A stretch of DNA of 64,000 bases from Sporosarcina aquimarina (GCF_019748715.1 NZ_JACLBZ010000002.1:124001-188000), one strand, 5' to 3'; positions 55,904-63,847 are shown, counted from the stretch's first letter. Made by a program: numbers and translations. Notes: generated by a model not told the origin, from the letters alone.

Positions 55904-56644
55904 TTATTTACGCACTTGAAAGAATACTCTTTCACTTTCATCCGTCGGCGGTTCATCTTCCCAATCTGCAAAAATCCTTTCGATCTGGAAGCCGGCATCA
56001 TTGAGCATCCCAACATACTCGGTAACCGAGAACGTGCGCTGCATATGTACTTCGTCAAATCGTTTGAACAATCCATTTTCCTGTCTGACAAAAAATGCAA
56101 GCTGCGAATAAATAGAATGCTCTTCGTCACCAGGAGCAGTTTGCCACATATATGTGATGCGCTGATCATCAAAAACAAACGGCCCTTCCAAGAAGATTTC
56201 ATCCATTTTGAAAATCGAATGAACGTCAAACAGCAAGACGCCATCCTTGCCAAGCGCTTTATAAATTCGGCGGAATGTTTCTCTCACATCAGTTTGAGAG
56301 ATGACATAATTTAACGAATCAATCGAAATGACCGCAATATCGTATGTATCTTCCACTTCCAGTTGTTGCATTGGCTGCTGAATGAATTCAATATCGAGCC
56401 CAAGCGACCTGGCACGGTTCGAAGCAACTTCCAACATATCTGCGGATAGATCGACACCAGTGACACTCGCACCCTTTTTTGATAGCATCGCGGATAACAA
56501 ACCCGTACCGCAGCCAATATCCAAAACTTTTTTCCCCACAACGCCAGTAGACGCCAAATCGAGCAAATCGATGTAGGCGTCATATGGGATATCATTCATT
56601 AATTCGTCATAAATATGAGCGAACTCTTGATAGGAAGAACTCAT
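55904..56644 (-). CDS. yqeM: Class I SAM-dependent methyltransferase YqeM
   Basis: Putative methyltransferase of 246 residues; substrate unknown. The Rossmann fold has motif I KVLDIGCGTGLLSAM at about residue 40 and a VTGVDLSADML motif II. The second half (VILFDVHSIFKMDE, TYMWQTAP) is typical of the YqeM group. The start ATG 56644 overlaps the rsfS stop (ATGA). It belongs to the yqeG-yqeM cluster, downstream of rsfS. Confidence 0.9.
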   Translation of the reverse strand: MSSSYQEFAHIYDELMNDIPYDAYIDLLDLASTGVVGKKVLDIGCGTGLLSAMLSKKGASVTGVDLSADMLEVASNRARSLGLDIEFIQQPMQQLEVEDTYDIAVISIDSLNYVISQTDVRETFRRIYKALGKDGVLLFDVHSIFKMDEIFLEGPFVFDDQRITYMWQTAPGDEEHSIYSQLAFFVRQENGLFKRFDEVHMQRTFSVTEYVGMLNDAGFQIERIFADWEDEPPTDESERVFFQVRK

Positions 56645-56985
56645 TGTTCATTTGCCACGTTTAATAACGGCGCGTCTCCCCAAAGTTTTTCAAGATTATA
56701 GAAGCCGCGTTCTTCTTTGTGGAATACGTGTACAACTACATCCAATAAGTCGACCAATATCCAGCGTCCAGAATCAAATCCTTCCATCCGCTTGACAGTA
56801 AAACCTTCTTTTGCTGCCTGATCTACGACTTCGCGCGCGATCGCTTGTACTTGCCGCTCAGAGTTTGCGTGGCAAATGATGAATTGGTCGGCTATTAATG
56901 AAATGCCCTCCATATTCAACACGACAATATCCTCTGCTTTTTTACTATCTACTGCTTGATAAGCTAATTCCAATAAAGTTGGCAT
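56641..56985 (-). CDS. rsfS: Ribosomal silencing factor RsfS
   Basis: RsfS binds ribosomal protein L14 and blocks subunit joining in starvation, 114 residues. The family pattern VVLNMEGISLIADQFIICHANSERQVQAIA, here broken at ISLIADQFII, and the later RWILVDLLDVVVHVF are present. AAGGAACAG precedes ATG 56985. It overlaps yqeM and follows yqeK after 3 bp. Confidence 0.95.
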   Translation of the reverse strand: MPTLLELAYQAVDSKKAEDIVVLNMEGISLIADQFIICHANSERQVQAIAREVVDQAAKEGFTVKRMEGFDSGRWILVDLLDVVVHVFHKEERGFYNLEKLWGDAPLLNVANEQ

Positions 56986-56988
56986 ATT

Positions 56989-57561
56989 TCACTGTTCCTT
57001 TCTTCTGCGTACATGTTCATTATAGCAATCAAATGAATAAGGGAAAATGACTGCGTACTGATGAACTAAAAATTTAAGTGTATGTTGAATACACTCCGTC
57101 ATTTGATCTTCTAATGATTGACCGTTGATGCGTTTCCGTAAGTCTTCGATCCCAGGAAACTTCCTGCCCGGTTCGATTAAATCTGCAATATAGATGACTT
57201 TCTCTAAAGGTGACATTCCTGCCCGACCTGTCGTATGAAAACGAATCGCTTGAAGAACGTCCTCATCTTCTACTCCATATCGCTCTTTTGCAAGCAATGC
57301 TCCTACTGGCGCATGCCATAACTCGGCATGATATTGTGAATACAAATCATACTCTTGATCTTGTTTCAATAAATCATGTAATTCCTCTTTATCCATGAAC
57401 TTAGCGTAATCATGGAATAGTCCGGCGATTTCTGCTTTTTCTACCGACACGCCTACCTCTTTGGCTAACTCCACAGCAGTCGCAGTTACACGCAGGACAT
57501 GTTCATAGCGTTCTTGCGGTAAACGCTGCTTCAGATCATTTCGAACTTGTTGAAGATCCAT
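56989..57561 (-). CDS. yqeK: HD-domain phosphohydrolase YqeK (diadenosine tetraphosphatase)
   Basis: HD-superfamily enzyme of 190 residues that splits Ap4A symmetrically to ADP. The metal ligands are visible: His in YEHVLRVTATA, HD in LFHDYAK, His in ELWHAPVGA and Asp in IYIADLIEPGR. GGAGAGATTAT precedes ATG 57561. The gene overlaps the nadD end by 26 bp, and the nadD-yqeK pair is conserved (sometimes fused) in Firmicutes. Confidence 0.93.
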   Translation of the reverse strand: MDLQQVRNDLKQRLPQERYEHVLRVTATAVELAKEVGVSVEKAEIAGLFHDYAKFMDKEELHDLLKQDQEYDLYSQYHAELWHAPVGALLAKERYGVEDEDVLQAIRFHTTGRAGMSPLEKVIYIADLIEPGRKFPGIEDLRKRINGQSLEDQMTECIQHTLKFLVHQYAVIFPYSFDCYNEHVRRRKEQ

Positions 57562-58120
57562 ATAATCTCTCCTCTCGAATGTATGCCTCGACAGCAGGAG
57601 GGAGCAGCAATTGAACTGTTCCTCCCTCTAAAAAGCGTTGGCGGATCAAAGTGGAAGATAAATCAAGCTGTGGCGTCTCCACCATTTGGACCGGAAAATC
57701 AGATGCACTCACGGCGCCAGGACGCTTCACGCCGATAAACTTGATGATTTGCAGCAGCTCGTCAATTTTGTACCACGTCGGCAACTGATCGATCATATCG
57801 CCACCGATGATGAAATAAAATTCATGTTGCGGTTCATCTTGGATCAATTGCGACATCGTATCGTATGTGTAAGATACACCGCCGCGCTCAATCTCAAAAG
57901 ACGAAGCACGCAATCCTTCTATCTCATCCACTGCCAATTTTACCATGTGCAAACGTTGCTCCGCTGTAGCGTCTCCAGCCGCAGTTTTATGGGGTGGAAC
58001 CGCAGTCGGCATCAGCCACACTTCGTCTAGATCACCTGCATACCGTACTTCGTTTGCAATCAACAAATGCCCTGTATGAGGCGGGTTGAATGTTCCACCT
58101 AAAATGCCGATTCGTTTCAT
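57536..58120 (-). CDS. nadD: Nicotinate-nucleotide adenylyltransferase NadD
   Basis: Enzyme that makes deamido-NAD from nicotinate mononucleotide, 194 residues. The nucleotidyltransferase motif is GGTFNPPHTGHLLIA and the second motif (ISSTLIRQRF-like) appears as LDLSSTLIRQRFLEGG. The frame is open upstream to 58192 but AAGGAGAGTCGG precedes ATG 58120. It follows yhbY by 10 bp. Confidence 0.95.
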   Translation of the reverse strand: MKRIGILGGTFNPPHTGHLLIANEVRYAGDLDEVWLMPTAVPPHKTAAGDATAEQRLHMVKLAVDEIEGLRASSFEIERGGVSYTYDTMSQLIQDEPQHEFYFIIGGDMIDQLPTWYKIDELLQIIKFIGVKRPGAVSASDFPVQMVETPQLDLSSTLIRQRFLEGGTVQLLLPPAVEAYIREERLYGSSTSSK

Positions 58121-58130
58121 CCGACTCTCC

Positions 58131-58421
58131 TTATGGTAGTAGTATGCGTTTCTTCTCTTTCGATTCTCTGTACAAGACGATGATATTACCAATGACTTGC
58201 ACTACTTCGATTCCTTTGAACGCGCTAATTCGTTCTGCTATTTCGTTCTTGTCCTCCTCACAATTTTGAAGGACGCTGACTTTCAATAGTTCACGTGCTT
58301 CCAGCGCTTCATCAATTTGCGCCAGTATCGCTTCTGTCAAACCACTTTTCCCAATTTGGAATAATGGTTGCAAATGATGTGCTTCACTGCGCAAAAATCT
58401 TTTTTGTTTACCTGTTAACAT
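58131..58421 (-). CDS. yhbY: Ribosome assembly RNA-binding protein YhbY
   Basis: CRM-domain protein of 96 residues (B. subtilis YqeI), thought to help 50S assembly. The CRM fold has the family motif FQIGKSGLTEA (GxxG loop) and the later ELLKVSVLQNC. GGCGGGT precedes ATG 58421. It is between aroE and nadD, as in B. subtilis. Confidence 0.93.
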   Translation of the reverse strand: MLTGKQKRFLRSEAHHLQPLFQIGKSGLTEAILAQIDEALEARELLKVSVLQNCEEDKNEIAERISAFKGIEVVQVIGNIIVLYRESKEKKRILLP

Positions 58422-58423
58422 GT

Positions 58424-59251
58424 TTACCCGCCAACTTTCATTGTAATCGTTTCAATCATTTTTTTCGTATCGGGATAGACGCCTGTCCATTTTTCAAAAG
58501 CGAGTGCACCTTGGTGTACAAACATCCCGACACCATTCATAATACGCGCGCCTGCTTGTTCTGCCGCCTGTAGAAATTCTGTTTCCAGCGGATTATAAAT
58601 AATATCCGCCACTATTGCATCTCTTGCTATGTTTTTAGGATTTAACGGCACACCTTCCTGCGCAAAATTCATCCCGACAGAAGTCGTCTGGACGACGAGA
58701 CCAAATTTGCCTAGCCGTTGTTCCGCTTCCTCTATCGAGAAAACGTACGCATTCCGCATTTGTGCAGCCAGTTCTGCCGCCTTGGAAGCTGTCCGATTTG
58801 CAAAATAGAGAGGACCGTAGCCAGCAGATTGCAGTGCAAATGCGATTCCTCTCGCCGCACCTCCAGCTCCTATGATCAGCACAGGTGCATCTACACCGTC
58901 GTCTCCCGCAAACTCTTCCAACGATCTCACAAAGCCTGCACCGTCCGTGTTGGTACCAATCAGTTTCCCGTCATTTGTTTGATAGACCGTGTTGACTGCG
59001 TCCATGAGTTTTGCTGAATCGTCCACTTCATCTAGGAACGGAAGGATCGCCTGCTTATGCGGCACCGTGACATTCCATCCACTGCAGCCGAGCGTACGTA
59101 AGCTTTGAATCGCCTGCTCAAGATTTTGCGGCTCTACATGGATCGGCACATAGGTTGCATTCAGATTGCTCTGTCCAAACCACTGATCATGCATCGTCGG
59201 TGACATCGATTGTGCGATCGGGTCGCCTAAAACAGCATACCATTTCTTCAT
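58424..59251 (-). CDS. aroE: Shikimate dehydrogenase
   Basis: NADPH-dependent enzyme that reduces 3-dehydroshikimate to shikimate in the aromatic pathway, 275 residues. The shikimate-binding motif IAQSMSPTMHD is at about residue 10-20, the catalytic Lys in NVTVPHKQAIL, the NADP fold IIGAGGAARG, and the C-terminal GMFVHQGALAFE. GGAAGGGGATAGC precedes ATG 59251. It ends 2 bp before yhbY. Confidence 0.96.
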   Translation of the reverse strand: MKKWYAVLGDPIAQSMSPTMHDQWFGQSNLNATYVPIHVEPQNLEQAIQSLRTLGCSGWNVTVPHKQAILPFLDEVDDSAKLMDAVNTVYQTNDGKLIGTNTDGAGFVRSLEEFAGDDGVDAPVLIIGAGGAARGIAFALQSAGYGPLYFANRTASKAAELAAQMRNAYVFSIEEAEQRLGKFGLVVQTTSVGMNFAQEGVPLNPKNIARDAIVADIIYNPLETEFLQAAEQAGARIMNGVGMFVHQGALAFEKWTGVYPDTKKMIETITMKVGG

Positions 59252-59288
59252 TGCTATCCCCTTCCGTCTCATAAGCTATTTGCGGACC

Positions 59289-60389
59289 TCAAATCAATGA
59301 AGGTCGTATAATCAGATTCACGCCTTTAGGTGCATGCACAGCTACCTGTACATCCGCATGCTGAATCGTAATCCAGCCAAGACCTGAAATAACGACATCC
59401 GTCTTCGCTTCTTTAATTGAAAATTCATGACGAACGAGTGGCGGCAGTTTCTCAAGTGAAGCCGCACTCGGCGGAGACAGCATGTCCCCCAGATGATTGA
59501 GATAGAGCTCATCCGCATTTTCCAATTTTGTCCGATGCAGCGGCAGACCGTTCGCTACGTAGATATTGAATGACGAACGATCTCCTGCGATAAAATCAAA
59601 GCGAGCCAAACCACCAATGAATAAAGTTTGCTCAGCATTTAACTGATAAACTTTCGGCTTCAACTCTTTTTTAGGTGTGATGAGTTTCAAGTCTTTGGCG
59701 TCCAGGTCATGTGCTATTTGATGATCGTTAATAATGCCTGGTGTATCCATTAAGGACTTGCCGTCATCCAACGGAATCTCCACAACATCAAGTGTTGTAC
59801 CCGGGAAGTAGGACGTTGTTATGACATCCTGTACGCCTGTCGCATCTTTTATAATGCGGTTGATGAATGTGGACTTCCCGACATTCGTACAGCCCACGAC
59901 GTAGACGTCCTTGCCTTTACGGTAGGTCTCGATGGCGTCGAGCGCTTCCGACATCCCTGTACCTTTCACTGCAGATACAAGCAGGACATCGATCGGTTTC
60001 AATCCTAATTTTGCCGCTTCGGCTTTCATCCAGTTGGTCACACGTTTCGGATTGATCGACTTCGGCAGTATATCGGATTTATTGCCAATCAATAAAATGT
60101 CTTTCTTGCCGACGAAACGATGCAGCCCATTGATCCAGCTGCCGTTAAAATCGAAGATGTCGACCACTTTGACAATCAGTCCGTCTTTTTCACCAATACC
60201 GTTCAAGATCGCTAAAAAGTCATCTCCCGATAAGGACACCGGCTGCAATTCATTATAGTTTCGTAATTTGAAACAGCGCTGACAAATGACATCTTCCTTC
60301 TCTAAAGAGGAAGGCGGTGCAAAGCCTTCTGCTGTTTTATCTGTCGTCTGGATCGCAATCCCGCATCCAATACATTTGATCGATTCCAA
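59289..60389 (-). CDS. yqeH: Ribosome biogenesis GTPase YqeH
   Basis: Circularly permuted GTPase needed for 30S assembly, 366 residues, the same length as B. subtilis YqeH. A zinc finger at the N-terminus (CIGCG, then CQRCF) is followed by the permuted GTPase with G4 GNKSD, G5 SA, G1 GCTNVGKST and G3 DTPGI. The C-terminal RNA-binding domain is after that. The start is TTG 60389, with GGGAGGAG in front; the GTG at 60404 is too close to that site. It ends 37 bp before aroE. Confidence 0.94.
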   Translation of the reverse strand: MESIKCIGCGIAIQTTDKTAEGFAPPSSLEKEDVICQRCFKLRNYNELQPVSLSGDDFLAILNGIGEKDGLIVKVVDIFDFNGSWINGLHRFVGKKDILLIGNKSDILPKSINPKRVTNWMKAEAAKLGLKPIDVLLVSAVKGTGMSEALDAIETYRKGKDVYVVGCTNVGKSTFINRIIKDATGVQDVITTSYFPGTTLDVVEIPLDDGKSLMDTPGIINDHQIAHDLDAKDLKLITPKKELKPKVYQLNAEQTLFIGGLARFDFIAGDRSSFNIYVANGLPLHRTKLENADELYLNHLGDMLSPPSAASLEKLPPLVRHEFSIKEAKTDVVISGLGWITIQHADVQVAVHAPKGVNLIIRPSLI

Positions 60390-60391
60390 AT

Positions 60392-60907
60392 TTACTCCTC
60401 CCACGTGATCAATCCTTTTCTTTTAAACCTTGCCATAATCCTTCGTTCAATCGCTCTGTTGAATTTCGTAATAGGCGCATCAGAGCTTGCTACAGGAACG
60501 ACCAATATCGTCTGCAGACCGACCCGGTTCGCACCTAAGACATCTGTCAACAGCTGGTCACCAATCATCACAATTTCATCTTTTGGCAATCCTAATGTCG
60601 CGATTGCTTGATGAAATGCTTGTTTCAGTGGTTTCCGTGCTTCACAAATAAACGGAATGCCTAATGGATCACAAAAATGACTCACGCGTTCTATATGATT
60701 ATTGGAAACAATCGTAATTTGTAAACCTGCATCGTGCATCGACTTGAACCACGCCATAATATCCTGCGTAGCATCTGCACGGTCCCATTCAACAAGTGTA
60801 TTATCCAGATCGGTAATGATGCCCTTAATGCCTTGTTTCACAAGCTTTTCCGGCTTGATATGCAACACCGATTTGACATATTCACTCGGTAAAAAATGTT
60901 TTAACAC
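60392..60907 (-). CDS. yqeG: HAD-family phosphatase YqeG
   Basis: HAD-superfamily IIIA phosphatase of 171 residues. Motif I is GIITDLDNTLVEWDR, motif II Ser/Thr in ITIVSNN, motif III Lys in ARKPLK and motif IV in MIGDQLLTDVLGAN. The natural substrate is unknown. GTG 60907 is chosen because GGAGAGGATAAC precedes it and the length then equals the B. subtilis protein. It is the first gene of yqeG-yqeH-aroE-yhbY and divergent from sigK. Confidence 0.92.
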   Translation of the reverse strand: MLKHFLPSEYVKSVLHIKPEKLVKQGIKGIITDLDNTLVEWDRADATQDIMAWFKSMHDAGLQITIVSNNHIERVSHFCDPLGIPFICEARKPLKQAFHQAIATLGLPKDEIVMIGDQLLTDVLGANRVGLQTILVVPVASSDAPITKFNRAIERRIMARFKRKGLITWEE

Positions 60908-61008
60908 GTTATCCTCTCCGCCCTGCATCAAATTCTTGTCTGATTATAACATAGTTGCGTATTCCACACGCACTCCTATGTCTAAATTCCCCGGTTTTCT
61001 TGTCGGGT

Positions 61009-61036
61009 GATAGTCCCTTACATCTTCGCATATGTT
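61009..61036 (+). promoter_or_regulatory. Candidate sigma-E/K promoter of sigK
   Basis: GATAGT (61009-61014) and CATATGTT (61029-61036) are 14 nt apart, resembling the mother-cell sigma-E promoter pattern (ATA ... CATAcaaT). The match is only partial; it is offered because sigK is known to be sigma-E dependent. Confidence 0.3.
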
Positions 61037-61063
61037 GAAGTATTAAGAATCGGAGGTGGTCAC

Positions 61064-61762
61064 ATGAGCGGGTTTTTCATGGCCGTCGTGCAATTGTGGT
61101 TAGAGATCCCCGCATTACTCGGCTATATCAGAGGGCAAGCGTTCCTTCGCCCACTCTCAAAAAAGGAAGAAGCAGAGTGCCTGAGACGATTAGCTGAAGG
61201 CGATGAAAGTGCGCGCGATGAGTTGATTGAACACAATATGCGGTTAGTAGCTCATATCGTGAAGAAGTTTCAGCCGAAACATGAGTTGTTGGACGATTAT
61301 ATTTCCATCGGCGTCATCGGCTTGATGAAAGCAATCAACAGTTTCACACCTGACCGAAAGACGAAACTCGCAACGTATGCCGCTCGCTGTATCGAAAATG
61401 AAATTCTTATGTATTTGCGAACACAGAAGAAAGTCCAGAAAGATGTCTCCCTTTATGAACCCATCGGCCTCGATAAAGACGGCCAATCCTTAGAAATCGC
61501 GGATCTTCTCCAAACAGATGATATTCCTCCACAAACCACAGTTGAACAGAACGAGCAAAAAGAGCGCTTGTATAAGCATTTGGGTAAGCTCGATGCCCGA
61601 GAGCTGGAGATTATCCAACGACGCTATGGCTTGCTCGACGACAAACCAATGACCCAAAAAGAGATTGCCAAACAATTGAATATTTCCCGTAGTTATGTTT
61701 CTCGTATTGAGAAAAGAGCCATTGTGAAATTATATCAATCTTTTAAGCATGAGTATCAATGA
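61064..61762 (+). CDS. sigK: RNA polymerase sigma factor SigK (mother-cell, late sporulation), uninterrupted
   Basis: Mother-cell sigma factor that drives coat and late spore genes, 232 residues. It begins with a membrane-active pro-sequence (MSGFFMAVVQLWLEIPALLGY), which SpoIVFB removes. Regions 2.1-2.4 hold EHNMRLVAHIVKKF and YAARCIENEILMYLR, and region 4.2 has ISRSYVSRIEKRAIVKL. GGAGGTGGTCAC precedes ATG 61064. In B. subtilis sigK is split by the skin element, but here the gene is continuous with no remnant. Confidence 0.95.
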   Translation: MSGFFMAVVQLWLEIPALLGYIRGQAFLRPLSKKEEAECLRRLAEGDESARDELIEHNMRLVAHIVKKFQPKHELLDDYISIGVIGLMKAINSFTPDRKTKLATYAARCIENEILMYLRTQKKVQKDVSLYEPIGLDKDGQSLEIADLLQTDDIPPQTTVEQNEQKERLYKHLGKLDARELEIIQRRYGLLDDKPMTQKEIAKQLNISRSYVSRIEKRAIVKLYQSFKHEYQ

Positions 61763-61777
61763 GTTTCTGATTCGGCT

Positions 61778-61889
61778 AGCTGCAAACGCCAGAGATTAGG
61801 ATCATAAGTCAAAACAGCTGGGTGTTCCAAAGGTCGCCACTTCGCTGTTTAGCCTTATGCCTGTCGTCTCTTACACGGCGTTTGCAGCT
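61778..61889. other. 112-nt nested inverted repeat just after sigK
   Basis: Four stems nest in order: AGCTGCAAACGCC (61778-61790) with its perfect complement at 61877-61889; AGAGA (61791-61795) with TCTCT (61867-61871); CATAAG (61803-61808) with CTTATG (61854-61859); and AAACAGC (61812-61818) with GCTGTTT (61844-61850). A 25-nt apical loop remains. TTTTG follows on the plus strand, so it can end the sigK transcript, but it is much longer than a terminator needs to be. It could be a structured RNA or a degenerate palindromic mobile repeat. Confidence 0.8.
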
Positions 61890-61900
61890 TTTGAATTTAA

Positions 61901-61962
61901 AAAGCGTTTCCACTGGCCAGGGTCCCGGGGTTCCGGGGGTCCCTGCACATCGGAAACGCTTT
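61901..61962. other. Hairpin with a G/C-rich apical loop
   Basis: Arms AAAGCGTTTCC (61901-61911) and GGAAACGCTTT (61952-61962) are perfect complements. The 40-nt loop contains its own imperfect palindrome (AGGGTCCC ... GGGTCCCT) with G-runs. It lies between the sigK element and repeat copy C. Confidence 0.75.
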
Positions 61963-62065
61963 GTTTATCTTTATTCAGCAGAACCTCTCGCCCTGTAAAT
62001 AGAGAGAGGAATAAGGTTTTATATCCTGTTCAGCATGTGTACAAATACGCACTGAACAAAGATAT
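61962..62065. repeat. Dispersed palindromic repeat, copy C (partial)
   Basis: The stretch begins TTTATCTTTATTCA like copy A at 12374, keeps the AGAGA-rich middle, and has the hairpin TGTTCAG / CTGAACA (62028-62034 and 62052-62058). The 22-bp dyad and the following part are missing. Orientation is the same as copy A. Confidence 0.65.
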
Positions 62066-62080
62066 AGCCTTCGGCAGCTG

Positions 62081-62161
62081 TCAGTCCGCCTTGACCTCAC
62101 GTAAAATTACTGCCGCCAAAATTGCTGTTACTACAAATGCACCACCCATAAGGAATCCCAT
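62081..62161 (-). CDS. 26-residue predicted membrane peptide
   Basis: The frame starts at ATG 62161, 7 nt after GAAAGGAGGG, one of the best ribosome binding sites in the window. The product is one membrane helix (GFLMGGAFVVTAILAAVIL) with a short charged tail (REVKAD). I know no family. It lies 67 bp after the mtnN stop on the same strand and could be on its transcript. The strong binding site and the clean hydrophobic profile support a real peptide, but homologues are needed. Confidence 0.5.
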   Translation of the reverse strand: MGFLMGGAFVVTAILAAVILREVKAD

Positions 62162-62228
62162 CGGTTGTCCCTCCTTTCGACGAAACTATCATATGCTTTG
62201 TCTACTAATTAATTTTACCATAACCGAA

Positions 62229-62921
62229 TCAAAGTTTCGAGATGACGCGTAAAACAATCTGTGACGAATGTTTTGCTGCAAGTGGTAAAAATTCATCAAA
62301 ACTGATAGACGACTCTTTCCCTGCGATATCGGAGAGCGCACGAATGACTACGAATTTTGTGTTGAATTGATAACACACTTGAGCAACGGCTGCTGCTTCC
62401 ATTTCGACAGCGATGACTCGCGGAAATTTCTCTTTTACTGACAACACTCGATCAGCATCAGACATAAATACGTCAGCAGACGCAATCGTTCCTACCGCGT
62501 GCTTGTATGTATCCAACTCTGTAACTGTTTCCTTTGCCAGATTGATCAATTCCTTATCTGAAGGGAACGTAGCAGGAAGTTGAGGTACTTGGCCGAGTTC
62601 ATAGCCAAATGCCGTGACGTCTACGTCATGGTGAAGGACGTAATCGGAAATTACAATTGTCCCTACTTCGAGGTCGGGATGTGTACCGCCTGCTGAACCT
62701 GTATTTAGTACGATGTCCGGCTTGTAGTTTTGCAAAAGAATGGTCGTAGCCATAGCAGCGTTTACTTTACCAATACCACTTTTTGTAACGATGACTTCAT
62801 GTTTGCCAACTTTTCCTTCGATGAATTCGCAGTTGGCGATAGTAGTAATTTTCCCAATGCCGATTTCACGGCGCAGTATTTCTACTTCTTCTTCCATGGC
62901 TCCAACGATAGCTATTTTCAT
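62229..62921 (-). CDS. mtnN: 5'-methylthioadenosine/S-adenosylhomocysteine nucleosidase
   Basis: Enzyme of methionine salvage and SAM recycling, 230 residues; it cuts adenine from MTA and SAH. The family stretches are AIVGAMEEEVEIL at the start (catalytic Glu), LNTGSAGG, and VEMEAAAVAQVC with RALSDIAGK (catalytic Asp). GAAGGAGAGAGAAC precedes ATG 62921. It lies next to yrrS, as in B. subtilis. Confidence 0.96.
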   Translation of the reverse strand: MKIAIVGAMEEEVEILRREIGIGKITTIANCEFIEGKVGKHEVIVTKSGIGKVNAAMATTILLQNYKPDIVLNTGSAGGTHPDLEVGTIVISDYVLHHDVDVTAFGYELGQVPQLPATFPSDKELINLAKETVTELDTYKHAVGTIASADVFMSDADRVLSVKEKFPRVIAVEMEAAAVAQVCYQFNTKFVVIRALSDIAGKESSISFDEFLPLAAKHSSQIVLRVISKL

Positions 62922-62994
62922 TGTTCTCTCTCCTTCGAAAGTTTGTTTCCATTAAAATAATAAAACCTAAAACATTGTGTATGTTCAGGGCATC

Positions 62995-63120
62995 GTTGAT
63001 TTGCGCTGCGGGCGGGACGCTTTCCGGGGGGGGCGCGGCTTGAGCCTCTCGTCGCTACACTCCTGCGGGGTCTCAAGGCTCACATTAATCCCCCTGGAGT
63101 CGCCCTCCGCTCCAATCAAC
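62995..63120. repeat. GC-rich dispersed-type repeat, 126 bp
   Basis: The stretch is far richer in G+C than its surroundings. Its ends are imperfect inverted repeats (GTTGAT...GCGGGCG at left, CGCCCTCCGC...ATCAAC at right). Inside are further paired parts (TGAGCC / GGCTCA, CTCCTGCGGG). The shape and the sequence look like the GC-rich intergenic repeat I remember from many Bacillaceae and Planococcaceae genomes. It occupies the mtnN-yrrS gap; I saw no gene in it. Confidence 0.75.
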
Positions 63121-63184
63121 TAGTAACGCTTTTTGGTATTGAAATAAAAACAAACCATAGCCACTCATAATAAATAGTGTAGGT

Positions 63185-63847
63185 CTATTTCGTCTCCAAT
63201 GTATTCAGAACATCCATTTTTACTGGTGTCCAGCCTTCGCCGTCTACCCATTCTATGTAGACTTTGTATTTCTCTGATTTGTCCAGACTTGAGACGATGC
63301 CTTCTGATTTTTGGGGGCTTCCACCGTTTTGGATGCGCCAGTAGATCAGTTGGTCTTCAGGAAGGCCTGTGGCGTATGAAATCGCTGCTTTTTTCTCGTG
63401 CCAATCATCAGATTCCCCGTCATATTTAGAAACGTGCTCACCTGTTTGTTTTGTTCCGATTGGTTTCCAATTTGAATTCACTATCGTCTCTTTAACAGCA
63501 CTGTCATTAGATGGAGTGACGGTAAGGGATTCGGATTCGTCAACGATCTTGCCGCCTTCCTCCTCTTCGTCCTCCACATTGGTATCTTCATCCGGATTTG
63601 TTTCTTCTGTGTCGTCTTCAGTCGGCTGCTCTTCCACGAGCACATTGTCATCCGGTGCCTCTTCAGTCTGTTGCGGCTCCTGTTTCTGATCTTTGCTTGC
63701 TTCTTCCTTGTCATCGCCAATAATAAATGTGACGCCGACAATTAAAATGAGCAATACAACGATGCCGATTAAAATGTTTAATATCTTATTTGCCTTATTC
63801 CCTTTTTTACGTGACATTCTGGAAAAATTAGGTTCTCGATCTGCCAT
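63185..63847 (-). CDS. yrrS: YrrS-family membrane-anchored protein (DUF1510)
   Basis: Protein of 220 residues with a basic cytoplasmic N-terminus, one membrane helix (residues 22-43, ILNILIGIVVLLILIVGVTF), a long acidic Glu/Asp/Thr linker to about 110, and the DUF1510 domain (about 120-218). The domain shows the motifs WHEKKAAISYATGL and WRIQNGGSP. AAGGAGATGTG precedes ATG 63847. It lies between greA and mtnN as in B. subtilis, where pbpI is also nearby (not here). The role is unknown, probably cell-wall related. Confidence 0.9.
   Translation of the reverse strand: MADREPNFSRMSRKKGNKANKILNILIGIVVLLILIVGVTFIIGDDKEEASKDQKQEPQQTEEAPDDNVLVEEQPTEDDTEETNPDEDTNVEDEEEEGGKIVDESESLTVTPSNDSAVKETIVNSNWKPIGTKQTGEHVSKYDGESDDWHEKKAAISYATGLPEDQLIYWRIQNGGSPQKSEGIVSSLDKSEKYKVYIEWVDGEGWTPVKMDVLNTLETK

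Noticed and set aside
55895-56314. 139-codon plus-strand frame opposite yqeM
   Set aside because: Antisense shadow with no ribosome binding site; yqeM has clear methyltransferase motifs.
61762-62228. Possible att site or skin remnant beside sigK
   Set aside because: sigK is intact and no recombinase or sigK fragment is present; the gap holds only hairpins, a repeat and a tiny frame.
63369-63689. Ser/Cys-rich plus-strand frame
   Set aside because: It is the antisense of the acidic linker of yrrS, where GAA/GAT codons read as TTC/ATC/TCT on the other strand.
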